Source: Trichobilharzia regenti
Taxonomy: Eukaryota > Platyhelminthes > Trematoda > Strigeidida > Schistosomatidae
Assembly (NCBI GenBank): GCA_944472135.2
Contig: OX235267.1
Coordinates: 42,368,650-42,432,649, forward strand
DNA: 64,000 nucleotides
Reading direction: 5' to 3'
Position 1 is the first letter of the stretch; every line of letters begins with the position of its first letter. The position numbers were made by a program, and so were the translations under genes. The notes under the pieces were generated by a model, which worked only from the letters and a program-made list of their open reading frames with translations, was not told where the DNA came from and did not search any database. Shown here in pieces: positions 23,314 through 32,690 of the stretch.

Positions 23314-23773
23314 TGTGGTGGACCTTTCACTCTGTTAGCTTAGTTACCCAAATTCAAGTAGAAAATAAAATACCAAATCAGTTTAGTTACGGGAAGAATG
23401 TATTAAAGTTTGATTACTTGGGTTTACAAAGATCCAAAATCCACAATAAACGTAATAGACTCCAGGTGCTGCGGAAAGACTGCTCCAGTACTAATTCTCC
23501 AATGTTGACGTTGCCGGAGGTCGACCAAAGTACGTAGGAAGAAACTACGGTGCTCCTGCAAAAATTTGAGATAGAAAGCAGGTGATTAAAATTGATCGAC
23601 GGCAGTTGAGATGGTGGAGAAGACGGAGAGTCGAAGGCAGAACTATATATTTATTCAAAACCCGAGGTAAAGTTCAAAGTACAGAGTTTATGGTTAAAAC
23701 AAAGTGATGTACAATATGTTCATTTTTTACATAGTAGTAAAATTTGGATAAGTTTATTTTTGAGGACTCCACA
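23314..23773 (-). repeat. 5' LTR of the gypsy element
   Basis: 460 bp, beginning TGTGGAGTCC and ending GGTCCACCACA on the minus strand, with TGTGG/CCACA terminal inverted repeats. It should carry the promoter and polyadenylation signals. The outer end is joined cleanly to array sequence at 23774. Confidence 0.87.
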
Positions 23774-23945
23774 CACACTCCAATCCACACATTCAATCAC
23801 TACAACACAAACAACCACACATACAACTCAAACCCACACACAATCACAATCACAATCAATCAATCAATCAACCAATCAGTCGAACACACACACACACACA
23901 CCCTAAAAATACAACAACAACAGACAAACAATCAGACAGAGTCAC
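23774..23945. repeat. Tandem array remnant right of the gypsy element
   Basis: Continues the unit from CACACTCCAATCCACACATTC through the CAAT and CA tracts to about CAGACAAACAATCAGACAGA (23918-23940). It then departs into non-array sequence, so the array ends within this unit. Confidence 0.8.
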
Positions 23946-23984
23946 AGACGATTCCGATCCCTCCTCAATGCATTTTACCTGTCC

Positions 23985-24303
23985 TTTTTTTAGCTTTTCA
24001 AATTCTTGATTAATTTATTTGATGAAGTCGATGGAAATTTCGTGTTTTGAATTCTTCCTTTTATTCTTTCTGGAAGCTTTCTTAACTGCATCTCGTTTTT
24101 TTTCTTGGCCAATTTGCTAATTTCAAGTAAAATGGATTATATCCTCGTAAGGATTTATATGTTTTCGTTCGTGAAAATTTCAGTGTTTTCATATCATGAT
24201 ATATCAGACGGGAATGGCCTAATCATCTAACATATAATAATTTCTAAGGGCTCTTCTGTCTAATTAGTTTTCGTCAATTTAATTTTCCCGAGAGTTTTTT
24301 CAT
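23985..24303. repeat. Dispersed repeat flanking the array, right copy
   Basis: Diverged direct match to 11335-11672. Shared blocks include TTTCAAGTAAAATGGATTA, CAGACGGGAATGGCCTAAT and TTTTCGTCAATTTAATTTTC. It runs directly into the next SINE, exactly as on the left side. Confidence 0.55.
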
Positions 24304-24870
24304 AGGGATTTGATTTTTATTTTAGTTGTTATTAGTATTATTACTACAATTTCGTACTTTATTCATATTTTCCTCCGTATTTCCTTCAGTAATTTGGCAT
24401 GTAGCTGCTATAACAACGTTTTACTATTATTATGTAATGTTTATTTTTACTATACTTTTTGTCGTTTTTGAGTAAATTAGATGCAATATTGTACTGAATG
24501 CTGAAAATTCCTTGCTGTTTCATTAGTACTGTTTTTGGAATAAAGTAAATTATCATTATCATTATTTGTTTCAAGTGTAGTAGTGAATTGACATCAAAGA
24601 GTAAATGACAGCGGTTCCTTCATGGTGTGGGACTCTAATGTGAAATGCCCTCGCGACCTGGATTCAAAACCAAGATCTTCCGGTTACAAGGCAAACTCGT
24701 CTGCCACTTAAGCCACTGGCAACCGATTCAATAGCCAATGCATGAATTCAAATTTCTACTAATTCAAGATTTAGTGCTATCATGAGCTGGCGAAGTTCAA
24801 CAACATCGCCGCAGAAGTTCAAACGCTTCCTTGACCTTGAGTACATGCTAGTCGTTGGCTAACACCACCT
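24304..24870 (-). repeat. tRNA-derived SINE, family 1, split by a LINE insertion
   Basis: The SINE starts as TAGGGATTTGATTT at 24303 and resumes as GTTTCAAGTGTAGTAGTGAATT after 24566, the same junction that is continuous at 11684-11700. The remainder continues through a decayed inverted B box near 24660 and TTAAGCCACTGG near 24708 to about 24870. Confidence 0.65.
24313..24565 (+). mobile_element. 5'-truncated CR1-like LINE end inserted in a SINE
   Basis: About 250 bp. It carries the family 3' end (AGATGCAATATTGTACTG, GGAATAAAGTAAATTATC) and a (ATTATC)n-like tail, and it interrupts the SINE described above. It has no coding sequence. Confidence 0.65.
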
Positions 24871-24947
24871 GTCACTAGCATAACTACAATATCAACACTT
24901 TTCACCAACTAAGATGCAAATTTCACCCAGATCACGTCTTTAAGTAC

Positions 24948-25105
24948 TGGTTAATGTTGTTAATGTTAGGATAAAGGTCATACTTAGGATTCGAATTAGG
25001 TTGACGGTTAGGACTAGGTTTGTAATTAGGATTAGTGTAAAATTTAGGGTTAGGGTGAGGATTAAGTTTAGAGTTACGACTATGGATAGATTTAGAGTTG
25101 AGGTC
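24948..25105. repeat. Degenerate telomere-like (TTAGG-type) tract
   Basis: Many TTAGG, GGTTAG and TTAGGG units in imperfect register, including one clean TTAGGGTTAGGG at 25044-25055. TTAGGG is the usual animal telomere repeat. The translation as an Asn/Pro-rich peptide on the minus strand is a by-product. Confidence 0.55.
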
Positions 25106-25584
25106 ATTTATTTTAATTTGTTTTATTATCCACACATTTTCCTGGTAAGTAGTCGTCTGTCCTCTGACTGGAAACCATAGTAATGCAGCCGAGGGCTTCT
25201 GGGGAAGACTGCACAACAGGATAAGTAAGATAAACGATTCACAAGAACAGCTCATCTTCAATCACCTTGGTGAATAAATGTAGAGAAACTAGTCTAACTT
25301 AGCAAATAATACTCCTCATTATAACTGGGACGTATTTATAAGCCATGTCAGAGAAAGATACTCTGTTTATAATGCGTTCTCATGCATTTTCTTGTAAATA
25401 TACATCATTTTTAGTGCAAAAATCACGTATTTCTATGACTGGTCGGCTGAAGGTCACTCATATGTTCGCATCTCTTGGGATGCCATTGTTGAACTTTGCT
25501 CATGAGTTAATATCATCGGTGAGTATTTGTCCTCACACATGTGACATGTGATCCCACTGATAACGACTTTTCACTAGAACTTCA

Positions 25585-25720
25585 CGTTAGTTGATTTATT
25601 TCAAGTTTTGATCACGAGCTGGGAAACCAGCAGGGTGTACCGGACAACCCTTTGACTGTTTTTCATTGAAACTTAATATTAAGTACACTGCGTCGGTGGC
25701 GTAGCGGTTAGGACGCACAC
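25585..25720. repeat. SINE fragments (family 1 then tRNA-like head of family 2)
   Basis: 25585-25660 resembles the head of SINE family 1 in minus orientation (TTGATTTATTTCAAGTTTTGATCACGAGCTG, read in parts). 25689-25720 carries the plus-strand head CGTCGGTGGCGTAGCGGTTA of family 2, with an A box but no B box. An ATT/ATA tract follows. Confidence 0.5.
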
Positions 25721-25823
25721 TATTACTAATAATAATATAATAATAATAATTATCATCATCCCGTTTTTCTCCTAAACTGTATATCACTGTTCTGATATTT
25801 GCACATCATATGTTGACTTAGGT

Positions 25824-26072
25824 ACGTCGGTGGCACAGAGGTTAGGACGCTCGCCGACCATGCATTTGGTCTGGCGTTCGATCCCCGGCTGACGCACTGC
25901 TTTACCTCGCTAAGCCAGGTATAAAAAGCTGGTCCAGAGAGAAGGTTGGCTATGGGGCTAGCAAACCCATCCTGTAAAAATAAAACACTGCTACAGAAAC
26001 TTCAAACCTCTAGATTGAAGCCCTATGTTCCACTGGGAACGTGAAGGAATATAAAAAAATATATATAATATT
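25824..26072 (+). repeat. SINE family 2: tRNA-like head fused to RTE 5' and 3' ends
   Basis: The head (25824-25896) is tRNA-like: A-box GGTGGCACAGAGGTTAGGAC, B-box GTTCGATCCCC, closing GACGC. The body GGGGCTAGCAAACCCATCCTG...CTGCTACAGAAACTTC matches the RTE 5' region at about 26565-26605. The tail GAAGCCCTATGTTCC matches the RTE 3' end at 28447-28460 and 45829-45842. It would be transcribed by pol III and mobilised by the RTE enzyme. Confidence 0.65.
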
Positions 26073-28495
26073 AAGGAAGTGGATCTTTCCCCCGCGATTT
26101 TCGATTAGTGTGCTACAATTGCTTAGTTACATGAAACTCTTATTTCTCTGGTGTTTCTGACCACGAAGTTTTGGAAATTATTGCAATCCGTGTACTTTCG
26201 CACACTAAACCTGTGGATATAATCTTGTTGACTACTAATGCCTACAACTAACTGTTTGCCATTTTGGTGACTTTTTAACACTAACTCATATCTGTAATTG
26301 TATATATTGTTGGATTTATATGTTCAAGTTGGCCCAAGTCAGTGAGTCTATGGTTTTGTTATCATTTTGGTTAACTGTGACATTTGTATTGTTGTTGTCG
26401 CTTGTTGCACTTTTTGCTGTGAATTATTTTCCTTTTGCTGGTGTTGTTGTGATTGTTTTATTCCCTGTATTACTTGTTTTCCGGTTTAAGGGGAGCAATC
26501 CACAAGGTCGCTTCTCTCTAAACTTTGTCTTAATGTAGTCATTCCTTTCTCAGGCGTGAGGCTAGCAACCCCACCCTGTAAACAAAGTTGCTACAGAAAC
26601 TTCAGCACGATGAATCTCTTTGCACCAAAAGAAAAAATCTGTGTGGGGACATGGAATGTCCGCACAATGTACCAGACTGGGAAAGCTGCCCGGATCGCAA
26701 ACGAGATGAAAAGATACGGAATCCAAGTGCTGGGAATATGTGAAAGTAGATGGAACGGGAATGGACTCACCAAATTGTCAAAGGGTAAGTCAGTGATCTA
26801 CTCCGGTCACCCAGAAGACAACCACACGCACACCGAAAGCGTGGCTATCATGACGTCACCAACGGCAACAAAGGCCCTGATACTATGGGAGGCGATTTCG
26901 TCCAGGATAATGACCGCCAGATTCAACTCCAAAGGAAGGGAAGTGTCAATTATACAAAGCTATGCAACTACAAACAACACAGACCTCAAAAAGAAACAAG
27001 AATTCTACAAACAACTACAGAAAACAATGGACAATACTCCAGCTGGTGACATTAAAATAATAATGGAAGACATGATATATACTAAGTCGCATCATCCTGG
27101 AGAGAATTAAACAAGCCTGGATGCAGTACTTCGAACGGAACAAGCTGGATTCAGGAGAAGCAAAATATGTATTGATCAAATCGCCACACAACGGATCATC
27201 GTTGAACAAAGCTTGGAATGGCAGTCAACTCTCCACCTCACTCAACTTCATCGACTTTGAAAAGCCCTTCGATAGCTTAGCGTCGATCGAGAGGTCATTC
27301 CGCAACTACTTCGCTACTACGGGGTCCCATCGACAATTATACATCTCATCCAACAGTTGTACAACAATGCTGCATTCCAAGTAATCCACAACGGGAAACT
27401 CACGGAAGCCTTCGAAGTGAGGACGGGAGTGAGGCAAGGAAGGTTGCCTACTATCGCCAATGATCCTCCTGATTGCAGTAGATTGGATAATGCGACTGAC
27501 AGCGGCGGGAAATGAATGAGGAAACAGGCATAAAATGGACTCACACAAAAAGAGACTTGGAGGATCTGGAATTCGCCAGCGATGATATATGTCTGATTTC
27601 CCACAAACTGGAAGATATACAAGTGAAAAGCAACAAGCTGGCGATAGAAGAAGCATCCAGAGAAGATAGGACTTCAGGTGAACATAGATAAAACAGAGGT
27701 GATGAAGATTCCTGGCCAACACCAACATCAACAGAAGCAACAGACAACAATCAGCCAGCATAAATGGGAGGAACCTGAAAGAAACAACCTCCTTTACCTA
27801 CCTACCTACCTACCCACCTACCTATCTGGGAAGCATCGTTTCAACTACAAGCACACGGAACTGACGAGGATGTCAAAGCCAGAATCAGGAAAGCAAGACA
27901 AGCTTCCATTACTCTCAAGTCTGTGTGGAGGTCAACAGCCCCACTCAGAATCAAAAATAACATCCGGATTTTCAACTCCAATGTGAAGTCAGTCAGTCAG
28001 TGCTACTCAATATACGGATCAGAGAATTGGCTAGCGCATCATAAAGAGCATCTCAAACAAACTTCAGACCTTCATTAACAGTTGTCTTCGCTCAATACCA
28101 CTCAAGATCAGATGGTCGGCCGGCCGGCCAGAAAAGATCATCAACAGGGATCTATGACAATGAGCAAACCAACCCAGCAGGAACCGACTGTGACACAAAT
28201 AGGCAGGAAGAAGTGGAGACGGATTGGCTGGCCATACTCTGAGGAAACAAGCCATCAAGTGACATCACTAGACAAGCCATCGCTCGAGTGGAACCAGGCC
28301 GAAAAAGAAAGCGGCGTGTTGGCCGTCAGTGCGAGGGTGACATGGAGGAGGTCATGTGAAGGAAGAGGAGATGAAATCATGTGGAGAGACTTGGAGCGGG
28401 GTGAAAAAGTTGGCGGAAAACCGAAGGCACTGGAGACGCGCAGCTGAAGCCCTATGTTCCTCTAGAATTAAAGGATATAATAATAATATAATATT
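26073..28495 (+). mobile_element. RTE-like LINE, 5' end present, internally deleted and mutated
   Basis: The longest RTE copy. An untranslated-looking 5' part (about 26073-26600) is followed by the endonuclease (26604-27068), then an abrupt join to the RT fingers region. The RT has motif A as FIDFEKPFDS (27247-27276), a motif B area (EVRTGVRQG, about 27414-27440), a damaged motif C (FASDD at about 27573-27587) and a KTEVMK connection block (27689-27706). The tail is GCTGAAGCCCTATGTTCCTC plus an ATA microsatellite. A CCTA tract (27793-27826) lies within. It has several stops and shifts and is non-functional. Confidence 0.75.
26556..27110 (+). pseudogene. RTE endonuclease domain, truncated by internal deletion
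   Basis: A 184-residue frame. From about residue 30: ICVGTWNVRTMYQTGKAARI (first AP-endonuclease block with the catalytic Asn), GICESRWNGNGLTKL (catalytic Glu block), VAIMTSPTATKAL, and KEFYKQL-like helices to AGDIKIIMED. The expected GDFNA block is lost at the deletion join near 27068, after which an unrelated frame runs to a stop. The domain nicks DNA for target-primed insertion. Here it lacks its C-terminal half. Translation probably begins near Met19 (MNLFAPKEK), since the preceding sequence is shared with the SINE body. Confidence 0.75.
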
Positions 28496-29013
28496 AAATG
28501 CTCTCCTACTACCTGTATAAATCAAAACGATCACGGGAAGTAACACGTTTTAATTTTCATCTCTAAGAAAATGTACAAGGGTTGTGCTTGCCTGGTTATT
28601 GGACTAAAATTTAAGACTTTCTTCCGCTCTATTCAATACAGCTTTTCACAAATCATTAACTCCCTTTCTCACTCTCTTACTTTAATCTGCTGACATTTAA
28701 AACAGCCTTTAAGGCTTGATTAATTTCTCATGCTTGTGAAATAACAGATAAGAAGAAAAAATACTCCATGTAACCTTATCATAATTTTAGTGTGAAAATT
28801 TATCACTCCTTGTTTGATAAATGTTACACTAAAGGATAAACAGAAGGGAAATTGATGAATACATTTCACAAAAAAAATTCAAAACAGGAATTTTCTAATC
28901 AACAAGAAGAGAACAATAAAGTGCTGTTAGGGAATTAAACGTGGGATGGTGTTGACGTGAGGTGGAGGGTTATTTTGATGATATTTTATTCTGATATATT
29001 TATCCTTCTTGAT
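28496..29013. other. No gene seen
   Basis: AT-rich DNA between the RTE tail and the PLE insertion. No repeat shared with the rest of the window was noticed. Confidence 0.45.
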
Positions 29014-29025
29014 TTATTTCTTCAA

Positions 29026-29551
29026 AAATGTGATGTATTAGCGCTATACATTTCGAACAATCTGATCACACATTTACTTGTCAAGTCAATATATATAGAA
29101 AGGTTAAATTAAACAAAGTGAGAGAAAACGGAATTAAGAATAATTAACACAAACGTTTGGTAATCCAATCAAATAAGGATTACCAAGGTAGGTTAAGAGT
29201 AATGACAAACTGTTTTTGAATACACAAGGGGGGCTTAAGTCTATGAATAGCTATAGCCTCTGCGTATTTCAATAAACGCCCTTGACCGTTTTTATAGATG
29301 ACCTTAAAGGCTGAGTTAACATCAATCTTATGGTTCATCTCGATTAGATGTTTAGCTATAGAAGAATTTGGTAGTCTGCCACCTGCATCTATTAGCTTGT
29401 CACAATTCATCTGTTTTTCTAACCATTTTGGGATATGCTCTCCCACCCTCACGTGCAAAGCGCGATTACTCCTCCCTATGTATGTATGTCCACACACACA
29501 CGAAAATTGGTAAATTGTATGGGATGTGATATAATCACTTGTGCACTTTTA
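29026..29551 (-). repeat. Inverted partial copy (left arm) of the PLE
   Basis: Encodes on the minus strand the same C-terminal peptide as the right arm (from CGHTYIGRSNRALHVRVGEH to FVITLNLPW) without a visible amino-acid change. This indicates that the two arms formed together at integration. Confidence 0.8.
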
Positions 29552-29552
29552 G

Positions 29553-30577
29553 GACCTTTGTTAGCGGACGTGTATATGTCTTATGTTGAAAACTTATCCC
29601 TTGATTTAATTTCAAAATTGCCTTTTTATAGGAGATATGTAGATGATATCATTTTGATATGTGACGATCATGAAGATGCGAGTCGCCTATTAGACAGACT
29701 TAACTCTGTACAAAATCATATCAGTCTTACATGTGAGGAAGAAAGTCGCAACCAGCTATCATTTTTAGACATACTTCTGAGTCGAAGAGATGATGGCTCA
29801 ATAAGACGGTCTATCTACAGAAAGCCCACTTGGACAGGGCAATACCTTAATTTTCACAGCTTCTGTCCATTACAGTATAAGAGGGGCTTGGTGAAGTGCC
29901 TATTCAAGAGGATTCAGCGTATTTGCACGGCTGATGTTATGGACAGAGAAAACGAAATATTAATGGATACTCTTGTTAAAAACGGATATCCTTTGAAATT
30001 TTTAAACAGGTGTAGAAGTCAACTAGCCTCTAAACCTACAATCCATACCGTCCCTAAGAAAAAGGTTTTTATCAAATTACCATATAACGGGGAAATAAAC
30101 AGTAGGATTGTGAGACAAAGGTTGAATTCAATCATCCGTAGGACCTACTATGCTGCCCAGCTTGTAATTGTGGAAAAAGCCAAAAATATGCTTCACTGTA
30201 AACCTCAAAAGTGCACAAGTGATTATATCACATCCCATACAATTTACCAATTTTCGTGTGTGTGTGGACATACATACATAGGGAGGAGTAATCGCGCTTT
30301 GCACGTGAGGGTGGGAGAGCATATCCCAAAATGGTTAGAAAAACAGATGAATTGTGACAAGCTAATAGATGCAGGTGGCAGACTACCAAATTCTTCTATA
30401 GCTAAACATCTAATCGAGATGAACCATAAGATTGATGTTAACTCAGCCTTTAAGGTCATCTATAAAAACGGTCAAGGGCGTTTATTGAAATACGCAGAGG
30501 CTATAGCTATTCATAGACTTAAGCCCCCCTTGTGTATTCAAAAACAGTTTGTCATTACTCTTAACCTACCTTGGTAA
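29553..30577 (+). pseudogene. PLE protein: RT (from motif B) plus GIY-YIG endonuclease, 5'-truncated
   Basis: An open frame of 342 codons from the arm junction. It starts at GPLLADVYMSYVENL (motif B), then YVDDIILI (motif C; catalytic Asp pair near 29641-29646), LSFLDILLSRRDDGSI and YRKPTWTGQYLNFHSFCP (PLE-specific motifs), FIKLPYNGEINSRIV, then QFSCVCGHTYIGRSNRALHV (GIY-YIG core) and a C-terminal tail ending FVITLNLPW. No internal stop is seen, so the truncation is the main lesion. Upstream Met codons lie in the inverted arm and are not the real start. The enzyme primes reverse transcription at staggered DNA nicks. Confidence 0.8.
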
Positions 30578-30807
30578 TCCTTATTTGATTGGATTACCAA
30601 ACGTTTGTGTTAATTATTCTTAATTCCGTTTTCTCTCACTTTGTTTAATTTAACCTTTCTATATATATTGACTTGACAAGTAAATGTGTGATCAGATTGT
30701 TCGAAATGTATAGCGCTAATACATCACATTTTTCAGACAGTCTCCGTCTTCTAATAACGCTATCAAAATTTATAAAAGGGACTAATTGTTTTAAATTATT
30801 TCTTCAA

Positions 30808-31049
30808 GTTTATCTATAATTTTTAATTGAATCAATATTTAGTGGGGAAAAATAATTAGCAAGACATCCATCGAGAACAGCATAAGAGAAAAGGTAGAAA
30901 AGAAGGGAGAAGGCCCGTGAAATGTCAGTTTTCTAATTGTAAAAGCGTACAAAATAAATAAAAAGTTGATTTAACGTATTTTGATTTTGTTCACCGTCTA
31001 GTTAATATATAAATATATAAGCGAGATAAGAAGATTCTAACAGATTTGG
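30808..31049. other. No gene seen
   Basis: A/T-rich sequence after the PLE target duplication. No recognised repeat. Confidence 0.4.
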
Positions 31050-31340
31050 ACTTGACAGAGAAATGATATTTAATGTCATACAAAGTCGAAGGCCTAGACG
31101 AGAAAGCCAACAACACTGGCAGTGAAGACAGGACTTCAAGTGAGCAAGTGAGAAACTATGGGACTGATGAAGATACCTAACTGACAGCAACAACAATGAC
31201 CAACTATAATCAACAGGGAAATTTGAAAGAGGCCACCTCTACCACTTATCTAGCAGGCGGAATGCATCAGGATGTCAAAGTCAGCCAGAATCAGGGAAGC
31301 AGGAAAAACTTTCATTAACCTGAAGTCATTGTAGAAGTGT
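31050..31340 (+). pseudogene. Short RTE-like LINE fragment
   Basis: Carries in order the GAAGACAGGACTTCAAGTGA block (31121-31140), a GACTGATGAAGATACC block corresponding to the KTEVMKIP region, AGGATGTCAAAG and CAGAATCAGGGAAGCAGGA. All are matched in the RTE at 27660-27900. It is decayed, with no long frame. Confidence 0.55.
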
Positions 31341-31654
31341 ATCAACAGAAGACAAGGGCCAGGCAACAGATCGTTTATTAAGGAAATCAACACACATATT
31401 TATAGATTTTCGTGTACATATTATAGATTATTGTTAGCAGAAGAACACAGTCTTCTGATTGGTAGTTTCTCACAGAAAGTTAACCTTGCATCTCTTTGTG
31501 GATGTTTCTTGAATGTTAGATCATATATATGTTAACTGTATCCACCTACGCAAAGCCTTTCATCTCATTTTTCTCACGACCAATATTGGGGACATATATA
31601 TTGACGTAAATTGCTATCCACCAAGTTTGGCTAACAGCCAGTTCTCACCACAGA
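31341..31654. other. No gene seen
   Basis: Non-coding stretch with an ORF of 67 codons only. It could be part of an unrecognised LTR or LINE, but nothing supports this. Confidence 0.35.
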
Positions 31655-32195
31655 AGTCTGCTACTCTCACCATTGAAAACCAGCCCCAGGGAGTACTGGA
31701 CAGCTGTTTCATCTAACTATCATGGGAATCATTGGCAGTACGCATCCACAGGGTGTGGTTAGGACCCAGGAACTTCCGGTTAAAAGGCAAGCTGGCTCGT
31801 ATAGCATTCAGCCACTGGGACCCGATTCAATGGTTCATGAATTCTTACTCCTACCAAGAAAGTCGTGACCAGTGAGGTCCATCCAGTCAAGTGTGAGGAT
31901 GGATGTTTCACCAATGACATTGGTTGGCGTCGCGCTAAATCACAAATTGGTAGAAGTTAGAATTCATGGGCCGGCTGCTGAATCAGGTCCCAGTGGCTGA
32001 ATGGTATACGAGCCAGCTTGTCTTGTAACCAGAAGGTCCTGGTTCCAAACCTCACTTTGTGGGTGCGTACTGCCGATAATTCCCAAATTAGTTAGATGAA
32101 ACAACTGTCCAGTACTCCCCGTGGCTGGTTTTCAATGGTTCTCTAATCGATATCAATCCGTGGTCAACTCGTGAAATCAAAACTAATCCTTACAA
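31655..32195. repeat. Head-to-head pair of family 1 SINEs
   Basis: The minus-oriented copy (31655-31900) reads CATTGAAAACCAG...GGGAGTACTGGACAGCTG into an inverted B/A box pair. The plus-oriented copy (31950-32195) has TGGCTGAATGGTATACGAGC, then GGTCCTGGTTCCAAACC, and ends near CCTTACAAACC. The two halves share CTACCAA-type spacer sequence in inverse, making a ~540-bp palindrome-like unit that recurs at 39076 and 57890. Confidence 0.65.
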
Positions 32196-32204
32196 ACCAA
32201 CTAT

Positions 32205-32690
32205 AGAAAATAATTCGGATCATCGACACCAGTATCAAGTCCGTCAGTTGTTCTCTATGGCCAAGAAACTACTTGACTAGCCATCAAAAGCATTTCCAAC
32301 GGACCACTACAGGCTTTCATCAACAACTGCCTCCGTTGACTGCATACTGATGATGAGATGGCTGCAAAGGATTGAAAACAAGAAACTCTGAGAACTAACC
32401 AATCAAGAAGCCTGTTGCTTAACAAATATTCACAGGAAAATGGAGATGGATTGGAGATATGCTGAGGAGACCGTTAGGTGATGTCTCACGCCAGGCTGCC
32501 ATTCGAGTGAAACCGAAATGGGAAATAACAAGTTGGTCATCCAACGGCAACATCGATGAAATCGTGTGAGGAAGGGTTGACAGCCTATGGACAATCATGG
32601 GGCCAGGTAAAGAGGATTCCAGAGAACAGGACAGAGTGGAGATCCGTTGTTCTACTCCGAAAAAATGGAAATAACAATAATCCTCAGAAA
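32205..32690 (+). pseudogene. RTE-like LINE 3' end
   Basis: Plus-strand peptides resemble the C-terminal RTE region: SVKSVSCSLWPRNY-type and RWRWIGDMLRRPLGD (about 32440-32480), then NGNIDEIV and a final GQVKRIPENRTEWRSVV (about 32605-32655). It ends with an AATAACAATAATCC tail near 32670. Multiple stops. It is a different subfamily from the copy at 33490. Confidence 0.6.

Larger units (their letters stand above)
18218..23773 (-). mobile_element. Ty3/gypsy LTR retrotransposon, CsRn1-like, inserted in the tRNA-His array
   Basis: A 5.56-kb element on the minus strand: 5' LTR (23314-23773), primer-site region, gag, pol (PR-RT-RNase H-integrase), polypurine tract, 3' LTR (18218-18672). The PR-RT-RH-INT order and GPF integrase tail are those of Ty3/gypsy. 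The CHCC Gag knuckle is the hallmark of the CsRn1 clade known from trematodes. The LTRs differ at about 7 of 455 positions, so the insertion is fairly young. One pol frameshift breaks it. The right flank continues the array unit (CACACTCCAATCC), proving insertion into a unit, but the left flank is rearranged and no target duplication is visible. Confidence 0.88.
29026..30795 (+). mobile_element. Penelope-like element integration with inverted arms and 12-bp target duplication
   Basis: The insert is bounded by the 12-mer TTATTTCTTCAA at 29014-29025 and 30796-30807. Its first part (29026-29551) is a near-perfect reverse complement of its own 3' part (about 30208-30735), covering the GIY-YIG coding region and 3' UTR. 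Between them is the RT-coding strand. PLE copies typically carry an inverted or tandem partial copy of themselves. The 5' end of the coding copy is truncated inside the RT at motif B. Confidence 0.8.

Noticed and set aside
26320..26538. A 72-codon hydrophobic frame upstream of the RTE endonuclease
   Set aside because: T/G-rich sequence in the probable RTE 5' region; hydrophobicity follows from base composition.
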